Position numbers and translations under genes: made by a program. Shown piece after piece: positions 16,123 to 29,500 of a DNA stretch of 64,000 nucleotides. Origin of the DNA: Meloidogyne chitwoodi (Eukaryota > Nematoda > Chromadorea > Rhabditida > Meloidogynidae); NCBI GenBank assembly GCA_015183035.1, contig JACZZP010000004.1, forward strand, positions 2,356,001 to 2,420,000. Direction: 5' to 3'. Each line of letters starts with the position of its first letter. The first letter of the stretch is position 1. Below the pieces are notes generated by a model. The model worked only from the letters and a program-made list of their open reading frames with translations, had not been told where the DNA came from and searched no databases.

Positions 16123-19100
16123 ATGGAGAATGAAATTCGTTGCGGGTTTTTTTTATTTTTTTATAATTTAAATTTCTATCTTTATTTTTTTAGGTCTGTT
16201 GATATTAGAAATGATCCAAGAATGGCCTTTCACCAACCTCGTCAAAATATGAAATCATTTGAAGAAGGTAAAGAGGGAAAATTAAAATATAGAGAATGTA
16301 CAATTTTGGAAGGTGATTTTACTATTTCTATGGTTAGTTAGTTTATTTATTTAAAAAATTTTTTTTTTTAATTCTTAATTTAGATAACAAAAAGCAATGT
16401 GACTGATGGTTATTTTATTTAAGTATCTTTATTTATTTATTTTTTTCAGATATGTTCCCAGTTTTTGAAAATTTACGTGAAATAACTGGATCAATTTTGG
16501 TTTTTCAAATTCGGTTTTTTAACTAAAAATTTTATTTTATTTTTTAACATTTTTAGTGGACTAACAAGCCTTGGAAGAATATTTCCAAATCTTCGAGTAA
16601 TTGGTGGTCATTCATTGATTATGAATTATGCACTTGTTGTATATCAAAATAATGATTTGCGGGATATTGGGTTAGTATTTTAAATAAAAGAAATTGTATT
16701 TTGATGTATTAAAAATGAGTAAATTAAAATATTATATTAAATTGTTTTCAGTTTAACCAAACTAGTTGCAATAAAAAATGGAGGTGTTAGAATAACTGAA
16801 AATCCTCGTCTTTGTTATACTCGAAGCATTTCATGGAAGCTTATATTAATCGGAAAAATTCGAGATTTGATTATTGAGTTTGTTTTTTATTTTTTTAAAT
16901 ATATAAATTATTTTTTTTAAAGTCAAGTTGCCGGTCATTGTAAAAATGATTGTCCAATAGGTGAAAATGATTTGCATTGTTATAGAGATTTGGTTACAAG
17001 GAATATGGTATTTATTTTAAAATTTGTTTAAATTATATATCTTAAATTATTTATTAGGCTTGTTGGAATAATACTCACTGTCAAAAAAGTATTTTTTTTA
17101 TTTATTTAATTTTTGTTTGTTTGTGTGGGGGGATATATTTTGATTGCCTTCCCCGTTTTAATTTTTGGAAATTTTTATTTTTTAATACCATGAAAATTTA
17201 GAATCTAACAGAATGTAAGCGTAGTGTAGAAAAAAATAAATTTTTATGGTACTCTTATACGGAAATGAAAAGTATATTAGTGTTTGTTCGTTGGTCTAGT
17301 GGTTAAGATCCTTGGTTTAAACTGTGAGAGTTCTTATGTCGATTCTCTCACGATTAGAACGCGATGTTCGAACCGTTTAATGATCGTCTTTTATTTTTTA
17401 ATTTTAGTATGCATAAATAATAAAAAAACGGACTCTGGTTGTACATTAAAAGATGAGCTTTGTCATGAAGAGTATGCATTTTATTATTAATTTTTAAAAT
17501 TTATTTTTTATCACAGATGTATTGGTGGCTGTACTAAACCAAATAATACTTTTGCTTGTTTTTCTTGCCGTCATTTGGATTTTAATGGTCAATGTGTCAA
17601 AACTTGTCCGGATCATTTGTATAATTTATTATATAATTTTAAGGATTTTTGACATATTTTTTGATAAAAAATTTCCTTAGAGATTTTTTATTATTATTTG
17701 ATACATTGTTTCTTTTTTCCTTTAAATTATTTATTTATTTTTTTATAGTTATGAACAACTTGGTCGTCGTTGTCTTACTGAAAATGAATGTAAAGCTTTA
17801 TATCCTATAACTTCATTTGCAAGTGCTATAGAAAAGAAGTCTGTTTGGAAAGCTTTTAAAAAACATTGCAGTTATGAATGTCCAAATGGATATCAAGAAG
17901 GTTTCTTTTTTTTTTAATTTTGTGTTAATTTTTACATACTTTTTTAGACCCAACTAATCCTCATTCGTGTATTGAATGTATTGATTTTTGTCCTAAAAAA
18001 TGTCCAGGAGATACCGTTGATTCAATTAGCTCTGCATTAAAATTTTCAAAATGTAATATGATTGAAGGAAATTTAGAAATTGATATGAGAATTGGAATTG
18101 AATCAACTAGTGCAGATAAATTTAATGAAGCATTTGGTGAAATTGAAGAAATTACTGGGTTTATATTTTTTCAAATAATTCTTTTTGATTTTTAATTTTT
18201 AAAGTTATCTTTTAATTCGTTTTTCTTCTGCATTTATGTCACTTCATATGTTTAAAAAACTTCGACGTATTCATGGACAACAATTATGGAAAAATTTGTA
18301 TGCTCTAGTTGTTTTTGAAAATCAAAATCTACGACAACTTTTTAATATAGTAGACAATGGAGGAAATAAAATTGAAATTTTACGTGGAAAAATTAGTTTT
18401 CAAAATAATCGAATGCTTTGTTATGAAAAGGTTTTTTTATTATATTTATTTTTAAAAATATTATTTTGATTTTAATTCCTCGATATCACCATACTTTTAT
18501 ACACCTAAAAACGGTCATGAGTATTTATTGTTGTATTTTTGGATGAGGAGAATGATGTATGATTGGGAGAGGAAAATCATTAATTTTAAAATAATTATTT
18601 TTTTTAATTTTAATTTTTTAAGATTAAAAACTTTATTGAACATGTTGGTATGGAAGTTTGTACAGAATTTGAAAGTGAAAATAAAGCTAAATGTGTTGGT
18701 GAAAGTGATGTTTCACCTTTTAGTAATGGAGATAAAGCAATATGTTTGTTTGTTTTTTTTAACAATTAAAAAAATCTATTTTTTGAAGGTGATGAAATTC
18801 CTTTAGAAGTAAAAATTGTTTCTGTCTATTCTTATGGGTTTGTTATTACTTGGACACCTTTTAATACAACTGATATGGATCATCGAAAATTTCTTGGATA
18901 TATGGTTTTATTTTGTTAAATTTTTTTTATTAAATTTTTCTTTTTTTTAGATCTTTTACAAAAAAGTTGATAAAATTAATTTAAATATGACAATTGATGA
19001 TGATCGTTCTGCTTGCTCAGATTCGTGGAGTATGTATTTTGTAACTGATGGAAGTGATTCTACAAAAGAAGAAATTTCTTCCGGAGAAGATTTTGGTGGT

Positions 19101-22100
19101 GGAAGTAATAGAAATGGTGGAACTAGTTCTCCTAAAGGTGAACTTATAAATCAAGGAGTTGAAGCAAATACACTTTATGCTGTTTATGTTCAAACACGTG
19201 TTGTTAATCATCCAGGTTTTTTCTTTTTAATTTTTTTGGAATATTTTTTTGTATTTTTAAGTGAGTTTTGAGATTTTTTTTAAACCAAATATTTAATTGT
19301 GTTTTTTCTAATTTATTTTTTAGGTGCAAAGAATGCAATATCACCTATTCTTTATGTTAAAACCTTGTTTGGTGTTCCAGTAAGTTTTTCTTTTTAAATA
19401 ATTAATTTTAGAAATAGGAAACCCTTTGGTCATTTTAAATTGTTTTTGCTTCTTTTTTCTATATTATCTAGGTATATACATATAAAAAAACATTTATTAG
19501 TATGTTTCTTTAGTCCAGTGGTTTTGTTATTGTTTATTTATTGTAGCCCTTCTAGGTTCGAATCCTTTTGATGAAATTTGCTATTTATTTTCTTAATATA
19601 ATTTTTAAAATTAGGATCCACCACGAATACGAATATCTACAGCACTTAGTTCAAATTCGATCAAGTAAAAATAAAATTTATTTTTTAATTTTTATTGTCT
19701 TGATTTTTTGATTATTTAAAATTTGTTTTTAATTTAAATATATATTTTTTATTTTTTTTAGGTTAAATTGGGATCCTCCTTTAGAGGCTTATGGTGATAT
19801 TACACATTATATGGTTTTTATATAATTAATATTTTTTTTAATAAATTTATTTTTTTTTTATGTTACCTGGAATCTTGCAATTGAATATAACACAGTTAAT
19901 GCTGAAGATGTTTGTGAAAAACGAAGTTTGTTTTTTAAAGATTTTTTATTTAATAAATTATATTATTTTATTTTACAGTGAATACAATTGTTTCATCAAA
20001 TATTCCTTTAAATAATAATAATATTAATTCATTATTTGTTAAAGAATTAAATAACAATAAAGACACATGTTCAAAAGAAGAAGGATGTTGTAAATGTATT
20101 TTTGATTCTAATAATAATAAAAATGGAGGAGGAGGAAAAGATTCGAATGAATTGGTTGATTCAATAACACGTAAAGATGATAGTAATAATTTTGAAGGTT
20201 TATTTTTATTTTTTTTTATTTTAAAAAGTAAAAGAAAACGTGTTAAATTTATTAAAATTTTTTTTCTAATTTGTTTTTTTTATTAAAAATTTATTTATTA
20301 AAATCCACTGAAGATTTATTATTTTTTATCTATTTTTTTTAGATGCTCTGCAAAATACTGTGTTTATTCAAAAGTTAGTTGTTTATTATTTTTGGAATTA
20401 TTATTAAAAAAAAATTGCCTTTTTAACATTCACACACTAACCTCGTTCTTTAATGCTTTTTTTTAATGCTTTTTTTAATCTCTGTGCTTTTTTAAAGTTG
20501 TGATGTTAACTTTGATCCAAACCATTGTATTGGATCTTCAACAACAACAACTAAACAACCAAATAATAATAATAATGAAGCTATTAATAACAAAAATAAT
20601 TTAAATTTACAACAAATAATTGAAGAAAAACAACAATTAATACAACCACCACGCTTTCGTAGAAATAATAATAATAATAATTTTGCTTTTTTTACTGGAT
20701 CGCTTGATACTATATTGTATTTAAAATAATATATATATATTTAAATTAATTTTTAAATTTAATATATATTTTTTTTAGATATAAATTATCTGGAAAATCT
20801 CCCCAAATGTCTTCTGTTAAACAATCGTCTTCTTCTATTAATTCTAATAATAATAATTTATCTCCTTTAAAAAAACGTATTCGTCGACTTATAAATAATA
20901 CAAATCAAAATTCTACAACAACAAAATTATTATTAAAAAAATATTATAATTTTACTGAATTAAATGTTTCTTCTAAAAATAATAAAAATATTATTTTTGA
21001 AGGAATTAATTTAAATTATACTTTTGGTAAAATGAATATAACTGGAACAACATTTATTTTATCTGGATTACCTCATTATTCAGAATATCATATTACTGTT
21101 TGTTTATTTTTTTTTAAATTTAATTTTTTTTTTAATTATTTTTTTTTAATTATTTTTTTTTATATTTTAACTAACATTTTCTTCTATCTTCTTTTTTAGG
21201 TATATGCTTGTCAAAATATTAGTGCTTCAGACAATTATTGTTCAGGAAGGCCAGCTTGGACATCTGCAAGGACTTTACCTATTCGTTAATTTTTATTTTT
21301 TTTTAAATTTAAATTTTATAGCTGAAAATGATATGATTGATCCAAATACTTTATTATTATCAAATTCTACAACATTTAAAATTAATGAAAAACATATTTA
21401 TTGGGAACCTCCAACATTTCCTAATGGATTTATTCTTGCTTATAGAGTTAAACTTATAAAAAATGATGTTGAGAGTGTTAGTTTATTTTTAATTTAATTC
21501 TGATTTTAATTCTGATTTTTTTTAAATTTAAATTAAAAAAAACTTTTGATATTTACACACAATCAGAATATATTTATTTTAATCAAATGATTTTTTAAAT
21601 TCTGATTTTTTATTAGAATTTTATATTCTGATATTTTTTTAAATTCTGATATTTTTTTAAATTCTGATTTTATTAGAATTTTATATTCTGATATTTTTTT
21701 AAATTCTGATATTTTTTTAGTTCTGATTTTTTTAATTCTGATTTTTCATCAAAAATCTAAATTCTGATATTAAAATTCTGATTTTTTATCAAAAATCTAA
21801 GTTGTGATATATTTTTTAAATTCTGGTTTTTCATTAAAACTCAAAATTCTGATTTTTTAAATATTATTTTAGACATTAAATGATATATGTATTCCTTTTG
21901 AAAAATTTATGAATGAAACAGGCTTTACATTTTCTGATTTATCTGATGGTTTATATACTTTACAAATTAGAACAGAAACATCTGCTTTAATTGCTGGAAA
22001 TTTTGTTCCAAATTATACAATAATTAAAGATTTATTTGAAATTAGAACACCAAGTATTTTTACTTTAAAGGTTTTTTATTTTTAATTTTAAATTATTAAT

Positions 22101-24766
22101 TTTAATTTAAAATTTAAAGTTTGTTTCAATTTCTGCTTCAATTCTTGTATTAGTTTTAATTATATCAGGAATTTCACTTTACTATTTTATTAATAGAATG
22201 TTTGGAAAAAAAGTTGAAGAATATTGGAGGTTATTTTATTTATTTAAAAAATTGAAAAAAATGTTTGTGAAAGTAGGGAGTATTTTTTAAATTTTTTTTT
22301 TGAATTTTTTAATTAATTGTTCTCTTCTACAACACTTGTATATATATATATTTTGCTAAATTTTAATAATTTTTTGTTAGATTAAAATAAAAATATTTTC
22401 TCTTTTTTAAGACAAACAATTTCTGCTAATCCAGAATATTTGAGTCAAATGGAACTTTATAAAGCTGATGAATGGGAATTAAAAAGAGAAGATATTTTAT
22501 TAGAACAAGAAATTGGAAGAGGAACTTTTGGAAAAGTTTTTCGTGGATATGGAAAAAATGTTCGTTCAATAATGGGTGAAACTTTTGGTGATTGTGCTGT
22601 TAAAACAGTTCCAGAAACTGCTTCAAATGCTGAAAGACTTCATTTTCTTATTGAGGTTTTTTTTTTTAAAAAAATATTTTAAAATTTTGCTATAATAATT
22701 CCCCGCATGTATATTATTTTTTTAAAAATTGTTTGGAATTTCATTAAAAGGTGGGGGAATGTCTAACAGCCTTAATTAACTTGTGGCTTGCTCGAAAATA
22801 TTTTTTTATTTTTTAAATAATTTTTTTTTGTTTTTTAATTTAAGGCAAGTGTAATGAAACAATTTAATACACCTTATATTGTAAAATTATATGGAGTTGT
22901 ATCTGATGGACAACCAGTTTTAGTTGTTATGGAACTTATGGAAAAAGTATAAAATTTATTTTTTTAATTTAATTTTTAATTTTTCTAACTTTAAAAAAAA
23001 GGGAAATTTGCGTGATTTTCTTCGTTCTCATAGACCTGGAGCTGAAGAAAATAAAGAAAATCGTCAATTACCTACAGCAAGTCAATATTTTAATTGGGCA
23101 GCACAAATAGCTGATGGAATGGCTTATTTAGAATCTTTAAAATTTTGTCATAGAGATTTAGCTGCGAGGAATTGCATGGTTTATTTTTTATTTTTTTTAA
23201 TTTTTTAAATTTTTCTGGGTAAAATAAAAAAATAATTTTTTTTATTTTCACTTTTTTATTTATTTTTATTTATTTTTTAATTTTAGGTACATGCTAATGA
23301 GTCAGTAAAAATTGGTGATTTTGGTATGGCAAGAGATATTTACTATCATGTATTTTTTATTTTTTAAAATTATTTTTTATTAATTTATTTTAAGGAATAT
23401 TATAAACCTGCTGGTAAACGTTTAATGCCTGTTAGATGGATGGCACCAGAATCATTAAAAGATGGAAAATTTACTTTAAAATCTGATGTTTGGTCTTATG
23501 GAATTGTTCTTTATGAAATGTTAACTTTAGGTTTTTTTTATTTTTATTTTTTATTAAATAATTAAGGTTATATAGTGTTTGAGTATTTGAAAAAACTTTT
23601 TTTTTAATATTTTTTTTTTATTTTATAAATTATTAAAAAAAAAGTTAAAGCAGTGATTATTGTTTTTATTTTTTGTCTTATTTAGACTAATTATAATATT
23701 TAATTAATTTTTAATTATTATTTTATTTTTTAAAGGCCAACAACCTTATGCTGGTTTAGGAAATGATCAAGTATTTAATTATACTGGTGTTCAAAGACAT
23801 GTTTTAAATAAACCTACTGGATGTCCTGATTTTTGGTTTATTTTTTTATTTAATTTTAATTTTGTTTAATTAAAAAGGTATGGATTAATGCTTTTATGTT
23901 GGAAATATGATCCTAGAGAAGTATTTTTTTTATTTTTTAATAAAATAATATTTATTTTATTTTTTAAGCGTCCAACATTTCGTCAAATTGTAAGATATAT
24001 TGAGAATTATGCTTCTGAAGAATTTGTTAAGGTTAACTATTTTTTTTTAAATTTTTTTTTGTTATTTTTTTTTGTTTTTTAAATAATTAAATTAATTTTT
24101 AAATTTATTTATTTTTTTATTATTTTTTATTTATTTTTTCTTTCATATATTAAGGGAAAGGGCAGAGCATTTATATAATCCTTTTTACTTTAATTAAATT
24201 AAAAAAAATAAATTTAATTCTTTTTAAAGGCTTCATTTGTTTTAAATAATAATAATAATATTCAACAAATTGGTCAAGAAATATTATATAATTTTAATAT
24301 TGATTTGGATGATGAAATTATGAAAAGAAATTTAATTAATGAAGAATTTGTTTATGGACAAGAAGATGAAGAAGAAGATAATGAAGAAATGATGATGAGA
24401 GAAATTGGAGGACGAGAAGAAGAAGAAGATGCTGATGATTTTGCTAGTGAAGATGTTGTAAAATTTAATTTAATTTTTTTTTATTTTTTAATATCTCCTT
24501 AAATATTGTGTTTAAGAGGGGATACAGAGAGAGGGGTTTAATTGCTTTTTTGTTAGTTGTTTAAAGAAATTGTTTTTAAAATTTTATTTTATTTTTTTTT
24601 TTTTGAGAAAGCCAAATTTTACTAACACACAATTTTATTTAAAAAATTTTTTTTTTTAATTTATTTTATTTTTTTTTTAAAGGAATTAAATCCAGTATGT
24701 ATTAACAATAGAAGAAATAATGAAAAAAATTGTTTAGATGATGGAATAATTGAAAAGGTTGATTAA
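16123..24766 (+). CDS. daf-2: Insulin/IGF-1 receptor (DAF-2-type receptor tyrosine kinase)
   Basis: Domain order fits an insulin receptor. First L domain: [39 protein letters not shown] (16130-17000). Then a Cys-rich furin-like region with [12 protein letters not shown] and CFSCRH (17450-17990), a second L domain (18000-18780) and fibronectin-III-like segments with Asn-rich inserts (18800-22070). A membrane helix lies at about 22120-22200. Next is the juxtamembrane NPEY motif (near 22430), the docking site for IRS-type adaptors. The kinase (22440-24030) has [41 protein letters not shown] and [10 protein letters not shown], so all key catalytic residues are present. The tail is very acidic and ends at 24764-24766. 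It should control dauer/infective-stage entry, lifespan and metabolism through PI3K/AKT. ATG 16123 lacks a signal peptide, so exons upstream are probably missing. Confidence 0.93.
17284..17380 (+). pseudogene. tRNA-like sequence in receptor intron
   Basis: A box A-like start (TGGTCTAGTGGTTAAGA) near 17291 and a box B-like T-arm (TGTTCGAACC) at 17365-17374. The middle is too long and does not form a normal anticodon arm, so it is a tRNA relic or tRNA-derived repeat. Confidence 0.55.
19503..19580 (+). pseudogene. tRNA-like sequence in receptor intron
   Basis: Box A-like TAGTCCAGTGGTTTTGTT near 19511 and box B AGGTTCGAATCC at 19554-19565. The anticodon region is T-rich and cannot pair well. Decayed tRNA or tRNA-derived repeat. 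Confidence 0.55.
21480..21870 (+). repeat. TTCTGATTTTT repeat cluster in receptor intron
   Basis: About a dozen imperfect copies of AATTCTGATATTTTTTT or TTCTGATTTTT, some with reverse-complement TCAGAAT, fill one enlarged intron. The same motif recurs in introns of other genes in this window. Confidence 0.75.
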
Positions 24767-24938
24767 ACTAATTTTTTTTTTAATTTTTAATTAATTCTTT
24801 TATAATTTTTAATTAATTCTTTTATAATTTTTAATTTTATATCAAATGACCTGGAAAGAATTTTTTTCAAAAATTCTTGAACTTTTTTTTTAATTTTTTT
24901 TTTTAATCTTTCCAGTCATTATAGTCAGTGATGCTAAA

Positions 24939-25068
24939 GTTCCAGTTCCGGAACTGGAACTACAAATTTCTGGAACTGATTTGGAACTGGTTGATTATTG
25001 GAACTGGAACTATGAAAATTAAAAATGCAATTCCGGAACTGGAATCCGTGGAAATTTTGGAACTTTTG
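24939..25068 (+). repeat. GGAACTGGAAC repeat cluster with 22-bp perfect palindrome
   Basis: At 24939-24960, GTTCCAGTTCC is followed directly by its reverse complement, GGAACTGGAAC. Variants of GGAACTGG recur at least five more times to about 25068. It could be a satellite seed or clustered binding sites. Confidence 0.85.
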
Positions 25069-26095
25069 CATCACTGATTATATTTTGCATATATCATTAT
25101 ATATATTAATTACCCTCATAAAAAATTTTTATTTAAATTTTCATTCCATTTGTTTATACAAACAAACACTCACAACCACTACACTCTCGCGCATAATCTC
25201 AATATATATTATAAATTTATTGTTTTAATTAAAAAAAAAAAAATTTTTTTTTTTTTTAATTTTTGAATAATTTAAAAAAAAATTATTTTTAAGTCATGTA
25301 AAAAAAAATTTTTTTTTTTTATTAAACAAAACTTGCCCAATAAAAATGTGTATAATTATATACCTATATATTTAAATATGTTATTAATTCCTATTTTTTA
25401 CGAGTATTGTTAAAATATTAATTAATTAATTTTTATTAAATTTTAATTTTTTTCTTCTCTTTTCTCAATCTTATATATAATTATAATATTATATTACTAA
25501 TTATTTTTTATTTAATTATTTTCTTTTTTTAGTATTTTATATTTTTTTTTAAAATAAATAATTTAATAATATTAAAATATTTAATTAATTAAATATTTAT
25601 TTTTTAGTTAATTTATTACTAATTAATTAATTTTTTTAAAGAAAATATATCTTTAAAAGGAGTAAGTTTAATTAAAAAAGTGTTGTGGAATTAAAACACA
25701 AAAATATTATTTAATATTTAAAAAATAATATTTTTTTTTTAATTAAAGGGAATAAAAAAATTAGAAAAATAATTTAATTATTTTACCTATTTTTTTTAAA
25801 GCATAAAAACTACGTAAATTAAATTTATAAAAAAATATATAAATATTTATTTAATAATTTTAGACATATTATAAAAGGGGGGAAATTGATACAAATTATT
25901 AATTTATTTAGAGATAAAATTAAATAATACATTTTTTTATCTTTAAATAAAAATTAGTGAAAAGAACACTAACTACATATTTATTTAAATAAATTGATTA
26001 TTAATTTATTTTTGTGTGATAATAATACATATTTATTAGGTATATTTTAAAATTAAATAACTTTTTAATTAATTAAAAAATATTTTAAATTAAAA

Positions 26096-26159
26096 ACATT
26101 AGAGTCTGAAAATAAGGGGGAAGAGAAAACATTTACATGCAAATTTCAGACTCTAATGT
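26096..26159. repeat. Perfect 16-bp inverted repeat with 32-bp loop
   Basis: ACATTAGAGTCTGAAA at 26096-26111 pairs exactly with TTTCAGACTCTAATGT at 26144-26159. The loop is purine-rich. It may be the remnant of a small fold-back element or a transcribed hairpin. Confidence 0.8.
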
Positions 26160-26599
26160 ATTTATTGATTTTTAAAGATTATTTTTTGAAATTTTTTAGA
26201 GAACTGTGTGTGTGAGTGAATTAATGTTCTTTGCGCGTGAAATGCATCAAAAAAAAAAAAAGAAAAGAACGTATGACCTTAAAAAAGGGGAAAAGTAAAA
26301 GATTAATTAAAAAAGAGAAAAGAATTTTTCTCTTTTCTTTCATTCATTTTTTTTTCCTTCTAAGAAAATTATATAGAAAAATTTTTTTTTTTAAATTTAA
26401 TTAAAATACCTTTATTTTAATTTTTCTTTAACTTTCGCAATCGAAAAACTTCTTTGAAAGATTGAGGCGTTTTGTCGTTTTGGCGTTTTGTAAAAATTTT
26501 TTTGGCATTTTTAAATTTTTTTCCGAATAGCTAATATCTTTTATAATTTTTTTCTTTTTTTAGATTTAACAATTCTAACACTTTAAATTAAAGTAAAAA

Positions 26600-29500
26600 A
26601 TGATGGATTTGATATCTTCTTCAGTTAATTATGTAATTGAAATGTTTGACTTTGTTGACATTGCTGTAATTTGTATTATTGCAACAATAGGAATTATTTA
26701 TTATTTCAATTTACGTTCATCTTTACCTAGATTTAATAATACTACAACTTTAACAAATAATTTATCTAATGGAACATTGACAAACAATAAATTGGACAAA
26801 TCATTTTTGAATAGAATGAAAACTGAACATAGACAGGTTGTTTTAACTATTAAAAGTGTTTTCTATTGATGTACTTGGTGGTTTAGAGTGTAAGCGTTTG
26901 GGTTTTGATCGTGGGGTCGAAGGTTCGAACCCTTTTGTTGGATATTGCTTTTATTCTTAAGTTTATTCATGTAATATTAAATTTTTGGTAGAATAAGTTT
27001 TTCTTTTACATTTTTTATTTAGATTTTAATTCTTTATGGTTCACAAACTGGAACTTCTGAAGAATTAGCTGGCCGTTTAGCAAAAGATTTTGGTCGTTTT
27101 GGTAAAAAGCCGCTTTTAATTGACCCTGAAGAAATTGATGCGGAAGATATACCAAAAATTACTGAAGAATTTGAAGATCCAATTCTTTTACTTTTTGTTG
27201 CCACATATGGAGAAGGTGATCCAACAGACAAGTTTGTTTTATTTATTTTTAACTTTTAGGTTTTTTAATTAGAAATTTTAAATTAAGAGCATAAAACTTT
27301 CATTTAATATTTTATTTTTAGTGCCCAAGCATTACACGAATATTTTACAAACAATGAACCTGATTTGACGCGACTTAAATATGCAGTAATTTTTAAATTA
27401 TTTTCGAATTTTAAAAAAAAATTTTTCAAAAAAAAAGATTTTTGGACTTGGAAATAAAACATATGAGCATTACAATGAAGTTGGAAAATTTTTTGATAAA
27501 AGATTGGAAGAACTTGGAGCTGAACGAATTTATGAACTTGGATTGGCAGATGATGATGGAAATTTGGAAGAAGATTTTATGCGGTATATTTATTTAATTT
27601 ATTTTTTTTTTAAATAGAAAAAAAGTTTTGTAAATTTAACTTTTTTTTCTTAAAAAAGATTTAGAGAAATTCTGACATTTATTTAGTTTAAAAAAACAAT
27701 TTTTTATAGTTGGCGTGAACATTTTCTTTCAACAGTTTCTTCTCATTTTGGATGGGATCTTGTAAATAATGGAATTTTAGATCGTCAATATAAACTTGAG
27801 ATAATAACTGAACATAATGGACCTATTTTTAAAGGAGAATTTGGGAGAATTGGAGCTTTTGAAAAACAACGACCGTAAAATTTTTTGAAAAATATATTTT
27901 TTTAATTTAATTTTTAAGGCCTTTTGACCAAAAGAATCCTTTTATTTCAAAAATTTCAATTAATCGAGAATTACATACAAATGAAAGTGAAAGGTCTTGT
28001 AAACATGTGGAATTTGATATTGACAGTACAAAAGTACGTTATGATGCTGGAGATCATGTTGCAATATTTCCAACAAATGAGGTTGAATTAATTGAAAAAA
28101 TTGGTGAATTACTTGATGTTGATTTGGATACAATTTTTAAATTAATTAATTTTGATGGTTTATTTTTTTTTTTTAATTAAATTTATTTTTTAATTAGAGG
28201 AAAGCACTAAAAAACACCCATTTCCATGTCCATGTACTTATCGTACAGCGGTTTTTTTTATTTTTATTTTTTTTTATTAAAAAATTTATTTTTTAAAGTT
28301 AACCAGTTATGTTGATATTCGCACGCCTGTTAAATCTCATGTTTTGAAAGCACTTGCCGATTTTTGTGAAAATAATGAGACAAAGGAACGTTTAACATTG
28401 TTGAGTACAGCAAGTGAGGAAGGATTGGTTTGTGTTTTTTTTTTATTTAAATTCTGGCTATATTCTGATTTTTTAAAATCAGAATTTCTTATTTATTCTG
28501 AAGTTATAGTCAAATTCTGGTATTAAATTCTGTTTAAAAATCAGAATTTATGATTTATGTATTTTTGTGTATTTTCTAAATCAGAATTTTTTTACTTTAC
28601 AACCAGAAGTTCTGATTTTTTTCTAACTAAAAGAAATACAGAAAAGAGAGAACTTTCTGATTTAATTCTGATTAATTTAATTCTAGGCTCTATATGCTGA
28701 TTATATATTAAAAGAACGTCGTAATATTGTAGATATACTCGATTCTTTCAAAGATTGTAAACCTCCATTAGATTTATTATTAGAAATGCTTCCACGTTTA
28801 CAAGCTCGTTATTATTCAATTTCGTCATCACCAAAACATTCAAACAATAAAATTGCAATTACAGCAATTATATTAAATTATAAAATTGGTCAACAAAGAC
28901 AAATTAAAGGAGTTTGTACAAATTATTTAAATTTATTAAATGAAGGAAGTTGTGTACCTATTTTTATAAGAAAATCAACTTTAAGACTTCCAAGTAAAAT
29001 TTTAACTTCTGTAATAATGATTGGACCTGGTACTGGCTTTGCACCATTTAGAGGATTTTTACAAGAAAGACTTTGGCAAAAGAAACAAGGAAAAGATATT
29101 GGAGAAATGCATTTATATTTTGGTTGTAGACATCCTGAACATGACCATATTTATAAAGAGGAGATGGAGGTTTATTTATTATTTTATTTAATAGGAGACT
29201 CAAATGTCCTTTCGAGGATATTTGAGTCTTTGTTTTAAATGTTGGGACATTTGAGTCTTGGTTTATTTTAAATGGTGGGCTAATTGAGTCTCAGATTTTA
29301 CCTGACAATTGTGTCATTTTTTCTTTCTCAGGACATTAGAGTCTCATCCTTCGAAACCCTTTAAAATTAACAAAAGATAACTTGGGAAAATTTTTATTTT
29401 TTTCAGGAATTTGTCGAATTAGGAATTTTAACAGAATTGAATGTTTCTTACTCACGTCAACAAACAGAAAAAGTATATGTACAACACAAGCTTTGGGATA

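Larger units (their letters stand above)
24767..26599. other. Long AT-rich spacer between receptor and P450 reductase
   Basis: No gene is supported in these 1.8 kb. It holds a GGAACTGGAAC repeat cluster (24939-25068) and a 16-bp stem (26096-26159). It ends with a T-rich tract and acceptor (TTTTTTTAG) near 26565, about 35 bases before the next ATG and a possible spliced-leader site. Confidence 0.5.

Noticed and set aside
19978..20286. Independent Asn-rich gene
   Set aside because: Lies within the receptor ectodomain, in order and on the same strand, as a low-complexity insert.
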